A DNA stretch of 6,708 nucleotides from JAIFWC01 sp035688135 (lineage in GTDB: Bacteria > Patescibacteriota > Saccharimonadia > Saccharimonadales > UBA10212), in assembly GCA_035688135.1 (NCBI GenBank), contig DASSNG010000060.1, positions 1-6,708 on the forward strand, written 5' to 3'. A model generated the notes under the pieces. It searched no databases. It had not been told where the DNA came from and worked only from the letters and a program-made list of their open reading frames with translations. Position numbers and translations under genes: made by a program. This document shows positions 1 to 4,264 of this stretch, in pieces (positions within the stretch are counted from its first letter, which is position 1; each line of letters starts with the position of its first letter).

Positions 1-273
1 AACACCTTCAACATGGCTGCCGTTAACATTGACGGTGGCGTGATGGATTTCCCGGCCGCTGATGCGTTCGGCCTCCTGGACGGCGTTCACTACGGCTTGG
101 GCGACTTCTTCTATATGGGCGACGTTGCCCTTGCGCATACCGGTGTTATCAACTCGCGAAAAGCCGATAACCGTGGGAGTCTGGGCGTCGCTGGCCAGCT
201 CGCCCACCACGCACCTCACGGCCGTGGTGCCTATGTCCAGACCTATAAAATACTGAAGCTGATTTTCTGACAT
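1..273 (-). CDS. ftsA: Cell division protein FtsA, N-terminal part (C-terminus beyond window)
   Basis: FtsA is an actin-like ATPase that tethers FtsZ filaments to the inner face of the membrane and recruits later division proteins. Ninety-one codons are visible. Near the N-terminus (residues 9-25) is the phosphate-1 motif of the actin/Hsp70 fold, read as FIGLDIGTTAVRCVVGE, which closely matches the start of bacterial FtsA. After it come the typical TPTVIGF strand, the GMRKGNV segment and an acidic helix (IEEVAQAVVNAVQEAERISG) leading to the VNVNGSHVEG strand. The ATG at 273 puts the motif at the usual distance from the N-terminus. There is no Shine-Dalgarno sequence, and a TATAAT box ends 12 nt upstream. 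The gene lies downstream of an intrinsic terminator, so it probably starts its own transcript. ftsZ, its usual partner, would lie outside the window. Other actin-fold ATPases such as PilM or MreB fit less well. Confidence 0.9.
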   Translation of the reverse strand, partial: MSENQLQYFIGLDIGTTAVRCVVGELASDAQTPTVIGFSRVDNTGMRKGNVAHIEEVAQAVVNAVQEAERISGREIHHATVNVNGSHVEGV

Positions 274-285
274 TTTGATGTTTTT

Positions 286-291
286 ATTATA
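286..291 (-). promoter_or_regulatory. -10 box of the ftsA promoter
   Basis: A perfect TATAAT is read on the minus strand. It ends 12 nt before the ftsA ATG, so transcription would begin only about 4-7 nt before the start codon, or at it. No convincing -35 hexamer sits 16-18 nt upstream. The absence of a Shine-Dalgarno sequence fits a leaderless or nearly leaderless mRNA. Position and consensus match are seen; activity is inferred. Confidence 0.6.
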
Positions 292-341
292 GTCTACTGA
301 CAATAACTATACCGCTAGAGGTAAAAACAAGCAATAAAATA

Positions 342-367
342 AAAAACCGCCCTAAAAGGCGGTTTTT
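342..367 (-). terminator. Intrinsic terminator after the 204-residue gene
   Basis: A CCGCC/GGCGG stem with a 6-nt loop is flanked by A and T runs that lengthen the stem to about 10 bp. On the minus strand it is followed by a long U-rich tail (TTTTTTATTTTATTG). It begins 13 nt after the stop codon at 381 and lies before the ftsA promoter, so it separates the two genes. Its near symmetry means it could also stop plus-strand transcripts. Confidence 0.88.
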
Positions 368-380
368 ATGGATATTTCGA

Positions 381-995
381 TTAATTATTATGTTCGCGGG
401 ATTCCGGCAGGCTGCGTATGGCTTCCCTGGTGTCGGCTTCGCTGATTTTCTCAGATAAGGCGCCGCGCACCTCGCTTAGGACTTTGGCGGCTCCAGATAT
501 ATCTTCCGGTGTCGCCTGGGCACCGCGGACGATTTCCCCGTCACTGATGGAGTCAGTAGAGAGTTTACCTTCGCCCTTTCGGAATAGCTTCTTATCGTAC
601 TGCGCCGAAACGGCTTTGGTTTCATCTCCATACGTGGAGGGGTATAAAGTATCCTGCGGCTCTTCGGTCCAGCGCACCTCAGCCTTATTCCCCTGGCGGA
701 CTATTATGTCGCGCGCTTCGTTCCCGGATTCCGTCGGACGGACCATGTGAAGCTGTATTCCCAGGAGCTCGTCGCGGCCCTTGGAGGGTTTTTGATAAAG
801 GATGCCCATCGTATCGCCGTCACCGGACCGTCTAATCCGGTCCTGGTGCTTTTCTGCCCTATCCACCAATTTACGCGCGACCCTGTTTATCTGGGCGGCG
901 ATTTCTGCCGGAGATTTCTGTTTTTCTTTGGCTTGGTCGATATTTTTTATAAGTTCGTCGGCCGTATCCGGTATATTTGGTATTTCCTGGCTCAT
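381..995 (-). CDS. Unrecognised 204-residue soluble protein
   Basis: I do not recognise this family. The protein is highly charged, with no signal peptide or membrane segment, so it is probably cytoplasmic. Residues 10-60 look like amphipathic helices rich in Lys, Glu, Asp and Arg (AKEKQKSPAEIAAQINRVARKLVDRAEKHQDRIRR). The middle (about 60-145) looks strand-rich, with QLHMVRP, ARDIIVRQG and AEVRW stretches. The C-terminus (about 155-204) is helical and Ser/Glu-rich and ends in two asparagines. The ATG at 995 is the natural start: a good promoter ends 34 nt upstream, although no strong Shine-Dalgarno is present (only AAGAA). It is a single-gene unit closed by the terminator at 342-367, and divergent from the SemiSWEET gene. 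Codon use looks like that of its neighbours. The plus-strand ORFs over this stretch are low-complexity shadows. Confidence 0.75.
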   Translation of the reverse strand: MSQEIPNIPDTADELIKNIDQAKEKQKSPAEIAAQINRVARKLVDRAEKHQDRIRRSGDGDTMGILYQKPSKGRDELLGIQLHMVRPTESGNEARDIIVRQGNKAEVRWTEEPQDTLYPSTYGDETKAVSAQYDKKLFRKGEGKLSTDSISDGEIVRGAQATPEDISGAAKVLSEVRGALSEKISEADTREAIRSLPESREHNN

Positions 996-1029
996 TTTTA
1001 TTCTTTTTTATTTTTATGAACTTGAAAAT

Positions 1030-1058
1030 ATACTATCACACTTATGCTAAAAAGTCAA
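1030..1058 (-). promoter_or_regulatory. Promoter of the 204-residue gene
   Basis: On the minus strand a TTGACT -35 box (1058-1053) is followed after exactly 17 nt by TAGTAT (1035-1030). A TG directly upstream makes it an extended -10 (TGATAGTAT). The predicted start is near 1023, giving a leader of about 28 nt before the ATG at 995. This is the best sigma-70-type promoter in the window and, unlike several others, is not leaderless. Confidence 0.65.
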
Positions 1059-1097
1059 TTACCCTTATGCTTTATCTGAGTTATCTTTATCTTATGC
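1041..1097. repeat. Three direct copies of CTTATGC in the divergent promoter region
   Basis: CTTATGC occurs at 1041-1047, 1064-1070 and 1091-1097, spaced 23 and 27 bp apart. The first copy lies in the -10/-35 spacer of the minus-strand promoter, and the last spans the ATG of the SemiSWEET gene. Each copy contains an ATG, and only the last two are in the transporter frame. The repeat could be a regulator site or just an AT-rich coincidence. Confidence 0.35.
1082..1087 (+). promoter_or_regulatory. Possible -10 box for the SemiSWEET gene
   Basis: TATCTT lies 6 nt before the preferred ATG at 1094, which would make the transcript leaderless. No clear -35 is seen, and TTACCC at 1059-1064 is only a weak match. 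The case rests mainly on the same arrangement at rpsU and priA. Confidence 0.3.
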
Positions 1098-1366
1098 GCT
1101 TAACACATAAAGAATTAAAGGAATTAAATAAAGTGGTGATGTTCGTGGCCATCCTGGAGCCGCTGACCACCCTGCCGCAAATCATTGATGTCTGGACTAA
1201 ACCCGACGCGTCGGGCGTTTCGTTCCTGACCTGGGCGTTATACGTTTTATTCGAAGTGATTTGGGTAATTTACGGCCTGGCTATAAAAAATAAGCCGGTA
1301 ATCGTCAGCAATGTGATGTGGATCCTGATGGACGCTGCGGTAGCCCTAGGCGCGTTATTAAGGTAG
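1094..1366 (+). CDS. SemiSWEET / PQ-loop family small transporter
   Basis: SemiSWEETs are three-helix half-transporters that dimerise in the cytoplasmic membrane and move sugars down their gradient. The 90-residue length fits. Three hydrophobic segments are visible at about residues 13-33, 43-62 and 67-88. The first carries the LPQI (Pro28-Gln29) signature, followed by a short loop with DASGVSFLTW, equivalent to the SxSVS..TW region of the family. The third contains SNVMW, with Asn73 where family members have a substrate-pocket asparagine. The ATG at 1094 gives the expected short N-terminus (THKELKELNKVVMFVAI). Earlier in-frame ATGs at 1067, 1016 and 977 would add an atypical, tyrosine- or phenylalanine-rich leader and run into the opposing promoter. 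It ends 2 bp from the stop codon of a convergent gene, with no terminator between. The substrate cannot be read from sequence; a sugar such as glucose or sucrose is only a family-level expectation. Confidence 0.85.
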   Translation: MRLTHKELKELNKVVMFVAILEPLTTLPQIIDVWTKPDASGVSFLTWALYVLFEVIWVIYGLAIKNKPVIVSNVMWILMDAAVALGALLR

Positions 1367-1368
1367 TG

Positions 1369-1566
1369 TCAGGATTTCGCCCCCGTCTGGCCGCTATCCC
1401 TTCTGTATAGCTCTTGCCGGCCTATTTCCAGCATCCTGCCTATGAAGGCCTGCCGCTGGGCATCGCTGCCAAAAATCAATCTTATATGCCTCATGAAGTC
1501 CTCCGGCCGCTCCAGGGGGATTTCCTGCAGAGTCACCCCGGCGAACTCCAGCGCCAGCCTCTGCAC
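1369..1566 (-). CDS. Small unrecognised protein following map; true start uncertain
   Basis: The first canonical start is GTG at 1566, giving 65 residues with a helical, arginine-rich C-terminal half (HIRLIFGSDAQRQAFIG, then MLEIGRQELYRR). No Shine-Dalgarno precedes that GTG. The same frame stays open upstream to the map stop codon TAA at 1635-1633 and reads like real protein (IETQPEYSQSFLASRERLQ), giving about 85 residues. In that stretch the only start-like codon near a ribosome site is ATA at 1626, with GGAG (1639-1636) 9 nt before it, the same spacing as at map. Possible explanations are an ATA start, low-level readthrough of the map UAA, or coupling to the GTG. I do not recognise the family. 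It is the last gene of the rpsU-map cluster and is convergent with the SemiSWEET gene. Confidence 0.55.
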   Translation of the reverse strand: MQRLALEFAGVTLQEIPLERPEDFMRHIRLIFGSDAQRQAFIGRMLEIGRQELYRRDSGQTGAKS

Positions 1567-1632
1567 TATTTGGAGCCGTTCGCGGGACGCAAGGAAACTC
1601 TGGCTATATTCCGGCTGGGTTTCTATGGCGGC

Positions 1633-2382
1633 TTACTCCAGGGTCAGGATTTCGCAGCCGTCTTCAGTGATTAAAACCGTGTGCTCAAAGTGGGCTCCCA
1701 GGGAGCCGTCTTTCATAATTATGGTCGTTTTGTCTTTGCCGTAGGCGATGTGCCAGTCCCCCAGGCAGGCCATGGGCTCGATGGCGATGGTCATGCCGGC
1801 ATGCAGTACCGGTCCTGTCCCGGCCACCCCGTAATTGGGGATGTTGGGGTCTTCGTGTATCTGATAACCTACCCCATGGCCTACCAGCTCCCGGATGATT
1901 CCAAGGTTATATTCTTCCAGGGTATCCTGGACCGCCTGGGATATATCGCCGACGCGGGTGCCTTCGCCTTTGACGGCGGCGATACCCATATCAAGCGCCT
2001 TTTTAGTGCCGTCCAGCAGACGCTGGACCCCGGCGGAACCGTGCCCGCCGGCCAGTACCGTCACCGCCGAATCATTAATCATGCCTTTATAACCAAGGGT
2101 CAGGTCCAGCTTTACCAAGTCCCCCTGCCGGATAGGCTGATTGCCCGGAACGCCATGGACTATGGCTTCGTTCACGGATATGCAGATGACGTCCGGAAAA
2201 CCGTCGTAGCCAAGCACTACCGGCTGCATATTATGTTTTTTGATTTGTTCCGCGGCATCGGCCGCCAGCTCCTTAGGCGTTACGCCCGGCACGGTCTTGT
2301 CCGCCAAATCGCGCAGTATAGCCGCCAGCAGGCGGCCGCCTTCGCGCATATTCTGTAAATCGGCCGGGGTCTTGGCTCTCAT
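1633..2382 (-). CDS. map: Methionine aminopeptidase, type I
   Basis: This enzyme removes the initiator methionine from nascent proteins, using a two-metal site in the pita-bread fold. The 249-residue length is typical of bacterial type Ia enzymes. All five metal ligands can be placed: Asp93 (KLDLTL), Asp104 (INDSAV), His169 (VGHGVG), Glu202 (AIEPM) and Glu233 (HFEHTV). The substrate-contacting His76 (NEAIVHGVP) and His176 (QIHEDPNIPNYG) are also present. There is no N-terminal zinc-finger or SH3-binding extension. The ATG at 2382 is preferred over an upstream in-frame GTG at 2415 because GGAG sits 9 nt before it and the protein then starts normally (MRAKTPADLQNMREGG). It is fourth in the rpsU-yqeY-adk-map cluster, set off from adk by a 106-bp gap. 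That gap can fold so that its closing stem includes the GGAG, so translation may be conditional. In many bacteria adk and map are also neighbours, within the ribosomal-protein operon. Confidence 0.96.
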   Translation of the reverse strand: MRAKTPADLQNMREGGRLLAAILRDLADKTVPGVTPKELAADAAEQIKKHNMQPVVLGYDGFPDVICISVNEAIVHGVPGNQPIRQGDLVKLDLTLGYKGMINDSAVTVLAGGHGSAGVQRLLDGTKKALDMGIAAVKGEGTRVGDISQAVQDTLEEYNLGIIRELVGHGVGYQIHEDPNIPNYGVAGTGPVLHAGMTIAIEPMACLGDWHIAYGKDKTTIIMKDGSLGAHFEHTVLITEDGCEILTLE

Positions 2383-2486
2383 CCTGTTAGACTCCAAAGA
2401 GCAATCAACCTGCACTGTGCGCTTTGAAGCAAGTACTGAGGTTCGGGCATCATTTTTGACACGAGAGTCAAGTGAAGTCTAACGGG
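2383..2486 (-). promoter_or_regulatory. Candidate structured leader before map that buries its ribosome site
   Basis: On the minus strand GUUAGACUUC (2483-2474) pairs with GGAGUCUAAC (2395-2386) over 10 bp with one G·U. Beyond a single mismatch, two more C-G pairs (2486-2485 with 2384-2383) extend the stem. The right strand contains the map GGAG (2395-2392). Inside are a UUGAC/GUCAA hairpin (2471-2467 with 2460-2456, 6-nt loop) and a second arm pairing 2425-2418 with 2403-2396 (AAAGCGCA with UGCUCUUU, one mismatch), stacked directly on the closing stem. The wobble is a pair on the minus strand but would be a C·A mismatch on the plus strand, so a minus-strand RNA is favoured. No match to a known riboswitch class is recognised. 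A short inverted-repeat (MITE-like) insertion is an alternative reading. Confidence 0.5.
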
Positions 2487-2488
2487 AC

Positions 2489-3031
2489 TCACAACTCAAT
2501 TCCTAAGGCTTTGGCGATGTCTGATTCGACCTGGTGGGGCGGCTGGGCGGCGTTGATTTCGTGCACCTTGCAGCCTTCGCTCTTAAGATAATCAAGGATT
2601 GGCACGATGGCTTCGTCGTATTCGCTGAACCGCTCGGTGATAGCCTGCTCGTGGTCGTCGGGGCGGCGGCGGGCTAGCAGCCGCTCTTTGGCGGCGTCTT
2701 TATCGATGTTCAGATGGATGACGGCGGTGATTTTAAGCTCGCCGTTCTGGGCCTTCTGAACCAGCCACTGGGCCTGGCGCATGGTGCGCGGGCTGCCATC
2801 GAGCACGAACTGGTGGTTATGGGCGCCAATGCGGCGGAACTCCTCGTTTAGAACATCCAGGGTCTGCTCATCGCTGACAATCTTGCCCTGCAGCATTTCG
2901 GCCTGGGTCTTGGCATCCATCTTTTCGCGCAGCAGATTACCGGTACTGACCCAGGGGCAGCCCAAATGAGCCGCCAGGAAGTGCCCCATGGTGCTTTTTC
3001 CGGAACCGGCCAGGCCCATGAAGATTATCAT
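2489..3031 (-). CDS. adk: Adenylate kinase family protein, short form without LID domain
   Basis: Adenylate kinase converts ATP plus AMP to two ADP and balances the cell's adenine nucleotides. The 180-residue protein opens with a P-loop (GLAGSGKS, residues 6-13). It has the AMP-site motif STGNLLRE (29-36; most family members have STGD), the GKIVSDEQ segment (49-56), and the hallmark VLDGSPRT (76-83; usually DGFPRT). Next come the LID-flanking arginines RLLARRRPDD (117-126) and an ITERFSEYDEAIVPILDYL helix (131-149). The LID insertion of long-form kinases, with or without its zinc cysteines, is reduced to a few residues. The ATG at 3031 overlaps the yqeY stop in an ATGA junction, implying translational coupling. 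Weak purine-rich AGAAG lies 8 nt upstream. A related short nucleoside-monophosphate kinase (UMP/CMP kinase-like) cannot be excluded from sequence alone, because Asp to Asn and Phe to Ser are changes in substrate-facing motifs. Confidence 0.85.
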   Translation of the reverse strand: MIIFMGLAGSGKSTMGHFLAAHLGCPWVSTGNLLREKMDAKTQAEMLQGKIVSDEQTLDVLNEEFRRIGAHNHQFVLDGSPRTMRQAQWLVQKAQNGELKITAVIHLNIDKDAAKERLLARRRPDDHEQAITERFSEYDEAIVPILDYLKSEGCKVHEINAAQPPHQVESDIAKALGIEL

Positions 3032-3477
3032 CGGCTTAACTTCTCTTTCACCAGCTTGGCGATAAGCGCTCCGTCGGCTGAGCCGCCGGCCCGGGCGCGC
3101 ACGGCGCCGATTATCTGGCCCATGTTCTGCATGGAAGCACCCGGAACTTTGGCGGTTTCTTCATCGACCAGCTTGGCGATTTCGGCTTCGCCCATCTGCT
3201 CAGGCAGGTAGGCGTCAATGATGGCTTTTTCGGCCAGCTCTTTGGAGGCGCGGTCGTCAGCACCGCCCTGCTTGTATAAATCGGCTGCTTCCTGGCGCTT
3301 TTTTGATTCTTTAGCCAGGATTTTCTGGACGGCTTCATCAGAGAGGCCGGTATCGCGGACACCTGTGCTGATAGCCTCGTTCAGCAGGACGCTTTTGATG
3401 GTGCGCAGAGCTTCGGTCTTTTCCTTGTCACCAGCCAGCAAGGCCTCTTTGAGGTCTTTATCTATCTGTTCCTGCAT
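3028..3477 (-). CDS. yqeY: GatB/YqeY domain-containing protein
   Basis: The 149-residue length matches the family (about 148). YqeY proteins resemble the C-terminal tail of the GatB subunit of Asp/Glu-tRNA amidotransferase, which binds tRNA. Their own role is not settled, though a tRNA or RNA link is usually assumed. Visible landmarks are the N-terminal helical half (IDKDLKEALLAGDKEKTEALRTIKSVL), the KESKKRQEAADLYKQGG helix, the linker motif AYLPEQM, and the GASMQNMGQIIGAVRARAGGSADGALIAKLV tail domain. The ATG at 3477 has GGGAG (3493-3489) 11 nt upstream, inside the last codons of rpsU, and only 7 nt separate it from the rpsU stop. The 3' end overlaps adk by 4 nt (ATGA). The rpsU-yqeY pairing is common in many bacteria and supports both calls. 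Confidence 0.93.
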   Translation of the reverse strand: MQEQIDKDLKEALLAGDKEKTEALRTIKSVLLNEAISTGVRDTGLSDEAVQKILAKESKKRQEAADLYKQGGADDRASKELAEKAIIDAYLPEQMGEAEIAKLVDEETAKVPGASMQNMGQIIGAVRARAGGSADGALIAKLVKEKLSR

Positions 3478-3484
3478 ATACGGA

Positions 3485-3697
3485 CTATCTCCCGAGTTTG
3501 AGCTTTTTAATCTTGTCGGCTTTGCGTTCGCGGCGGACGATAGCCTTTAAACGCCGGTCGCGGCGGCTTTCGGGCTTTTCAAAATACTGGCCGGTCTTTG
3601 CTGTGGCCAGGACACCGGACTGCTGGACTTTGCGGTTAAAGCGGCGCAGCAGGTTCTCTACCGACTCGCGGGAATCTTTTCTTGTAACTTGAATCAT
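3485..3697 (-). CDS. rpsU: 30S ribosomal protein S21 (bS21)
   Basis: bS21 is a small, basic protein of the 30S platform near the 3' end of 16S rRNA, where it assists initiation. The 70 residues match family size. The sequence begins MIQVTRKDSRESVENLLRRF and continues with NRKVQQSGVLATAK and a very basic C-terminus (KPESRRDRRLKAIVRRERKADKIKKLKLGR). The ATG at 3697 is chosen over an in-frame TTG at 3733, because that TTG is the -35 box of the promoter and the intervening residues are not S21-like. No Shine-Dalgarno precedes the ATG apart from GAG touching it. The -10 box ends 7 nt upstream, so the mRNA is probably leaderless. It is the first gene of the yqeY-adk-map cluster. Confidence 0.95.
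   Translation of the reverse strand: MIQVTRKDSRESVENLLRRFNRKVQQSGVLATAKTGQYFEKPESRRDRRLKAIVRRERKADKIKKLKLGR
3489..3493 (-). promoter_or_regulatory. Ribosome binding site of yqeY
   Basis: GGGAG on the minus strand lies 11 nt before the yqeY ATG and within the final rpsU codons. It fixes the start at 3477 and implies that ribosomes finishing rpsU can pass on to yqeY. Confidence 0.7.
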
Positions 3698-3704
3698 CTC
3701 TGTT

Positions 3705-3733
3705 ATTTTATCTAATATCCTCTTAAAAAACAA
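3705..3733 (-). promoter_or_regulatory. Promoter of the rpsU-yqeY-adk-map cluster
   Basis: TTGTTT (3733-3728) and TAAAAT (3710-3705, five of six consensus bases) are separated by exactly 17 nt on the minus strand. The predicted start falls at about 3699-3697, on the rpsU ATG, giving a leaderless mRNA. The T run within the -35 region follows a weak CGGT/ACCG hairpin (3738-3753) and might also help end transcription of the upstream regulator gene. Confidence 0.65.
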
Positions 3734-3751
3734 CTATCGGTCAGAATGCAC

Positions 3752-3851
3752 CGCTTGGATGAAGCGCAAGGCGCCGCCGAGGAGCGGACTGAGGCGTATT
3801 TGAATACTCCGAAGGAGCGCCGCAGGCGGCAACGTCGCGATTTGCCAAGCG
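3752..3851. other. GC-rich structured intergenic element upstream of rpsU
   Basis: About 100 bp with nested complementary arms. The outer stem is CGCTTGG (3752-3758) with CCAAGCG (3845-3851), and an inner stem is GCCGCC (3773-3778) with GGCGGC (3825-3830). Within it are a hairpin GGCGTATT/AATACTCC (3793-3810, one mismatch), a CTCC-GAA-GGAG hairpin (3807-3817) that competes for the same CTCC, and a GCCG-CAGG-CGGC hairpin (3819-3830). A GGAGCG box occurs twice, at 3781-3786 and 3814-3819. The plus-strand ORF here is arginine-rich and unlike a real protein. From memory, the GAGGAGCG / hairpin / GCAACG pattern resembles a structured sequence seen between genes in many unrelated bacteria; I cannot name it or verify this. 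The strand is undecided. Confidence 0.5.
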
Positions 3852-3891
3852 CGGCCGCAAAGGCCGGCTTTGCCGGGCTATTGCGGCCGTG
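3850..3891. repeat. Strong inverted repeat over the 3' end of the winged-helix gene
   Basis: CGGCCGCAA (3852-3860) is perfectly complementary to TTGCGGCCG (3881-3889). A second nested stem CCGGC/GCCGG (3864-3868 with 3872-3876) has a 3-nt loop. The regulator's stop codon (3880-3878) lies inside the structure. There is no U tract directly after it on either strand, so it looks like a 3'-end RNA-stabilising or pausing hairpin rather than a standard intrinsic terminator. Confidence 0.55.
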
Positions 3892-4192
3892 GCGGTGTAT
3901 TTTGGTTTTGGGCGCGCTTGTTGGCCGCGACGCGTTGTGACTTCAACACGATGCTCTGCAGCTCTTTGAAGATGGGAAACTGCTTATTGGTGTAATAGAT
4001 CTTGGTGTTGCTTTGGCGCTCGCTGATAAGGAAGCCGATTTTTTCCAGGCGCTTCAGTTCACGCTGGATATTGCCTGCATCTTCTTTGATAAGTTTGGCC
4101 AGACCCCTTACATGGGTCTTGAAATCCGGATATTTGGCATAAACCACGATGATTTTGCGCCTTACTCTGGACGTGATGAAAGTATCAAGCAT
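3878..4192 (-). CDS. Winged-helix transcriptional regulator, ArsR-like fold
   Basis: The 104-residue protein fits a single winged helix-turn-helix domain with a short basic tail. The N-terminal helix (SRVRRKIIVVYAKYP) is followed by the HTH: VRGLAKLIKEDAGNIQRELKRLEKIGFL (about residues 29-56). The wing is ISERQSNTKIYYTN (57-70), then a last helix FPIFKELQSIVLKS. The pattern 'RE/GLA...NIQRELKRLEKIGFL..ER.SN.KIYY.N' is typical of ArsR-like winged helices, including those found next to nucleotidyltransferase domains. There are no cysteine or histidine metal-binding motifs, so metal sensing is unlikely. The disordered tail is rich in Asn, Gln, Arg and Pro. The ATG at 4192 is chosen because AAGGGG lies just upstream and the promoter starts transcription near 4216, which rules out an in-frame TTG at 4252. 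Target genes are unknown; autoregulation or control of the adjacent 215-residue gene is possible. Confidence 0.8.
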   Translation of the reverse strand: MLDTFITSRVRRKIIVVYAKYPDFKTHVRGLAKLIKEDAGNIQRELKRLEKIGFLISERQSNTKIYYTNKQFPIFKELQSIVLKSQRVAANKRAQNQNTPPRPQ

Positions 4193-4195
4193 AAG

Positions 4196-4201
4196 CCCCT
4201 T
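4196..4201 (-). promoter_or_regulatory. Ribosome binding site of the winged-helix gene
   Basis: AAGGGG on the minus strand ends 3 nt before the ATG at 4192 (the AAGG core is 5 nt away). It supports this start over the upstream TTG, and shows that Shine-Dalgarno initiation coexists here with probable leaderless starts. Confidence 0.55.
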
Positions 4202-4222
4202 GTTGTTTCCCTTACTACGGAT

Positions 4223-4252
4223 AGTATAGCGCAATTTGGACAACGTTTGCAA
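4223..4252 (-). promoter_or_regulatory. Promoter of the winged-helix regulator gene
   Basis: TTGCAA (4252-4247) and TATACT (4228-4223) are 18 nt apart on the minus strand. The predicted start near 4216 leaves a leader of about 24 nt that contains AAGGGG. TTG recurs every 9 nt from the -35 box (4252, 4243, 4234), which might be part of an operator. The promoter begins 12 bp after the stop codon of the upstream gene, so the regulator can be expressed separately from it. Confidence 0.55.
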
Positions 4253-4264
4253 GTAAACAGGATA

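Noticed and set aside
13..270. Plus-strand ORFs at 13-270 and 62-256
   Set aside because: They are antisense to the FtsA phosphate-1 motif region.
977..1093. Upstream ATG starts for the SemiSWEET gene (977, 1016, 1067)
   Set aside because: They run back through the opposing promoter and into the neighbouring gene, and encode an atypical leader before the normal short SemiSWEET N-terminus.
1681..2358. Long plus-strand ORF (225 residues) across map
   Set aside because: It is antisense to a well-conserved methionine aminopeptidase with all metal ligands; its length comes from codon bias on the opposite strand.
2420..2486. Resemblance of the adk-map gap to 5S rRNA (AUGCCCGAACCUCAG like loop C, plus a 10-bp closing stem)
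   Set aside because: The segment after the loop-C-like motif is too short for helices IV and V, the loop E motif is absent, the GAAGUGAAAC part is disrupted, and the total of about 104 nt is below 5S length.
3698..3733. TTG start for rpsU at 3733
   Set aside because: It would add 12 residues not found in S21 and coincides with the -35 element of a well-spaced promoter.
3746..3940. Plus-strand arginine-rich ORF of 64 residues
   Set aside because: It spans the inverted repeats and the end of the winged-helix gene, has no ribosome site or promoter, and its composition reflects GC-rich hairpin sequence.
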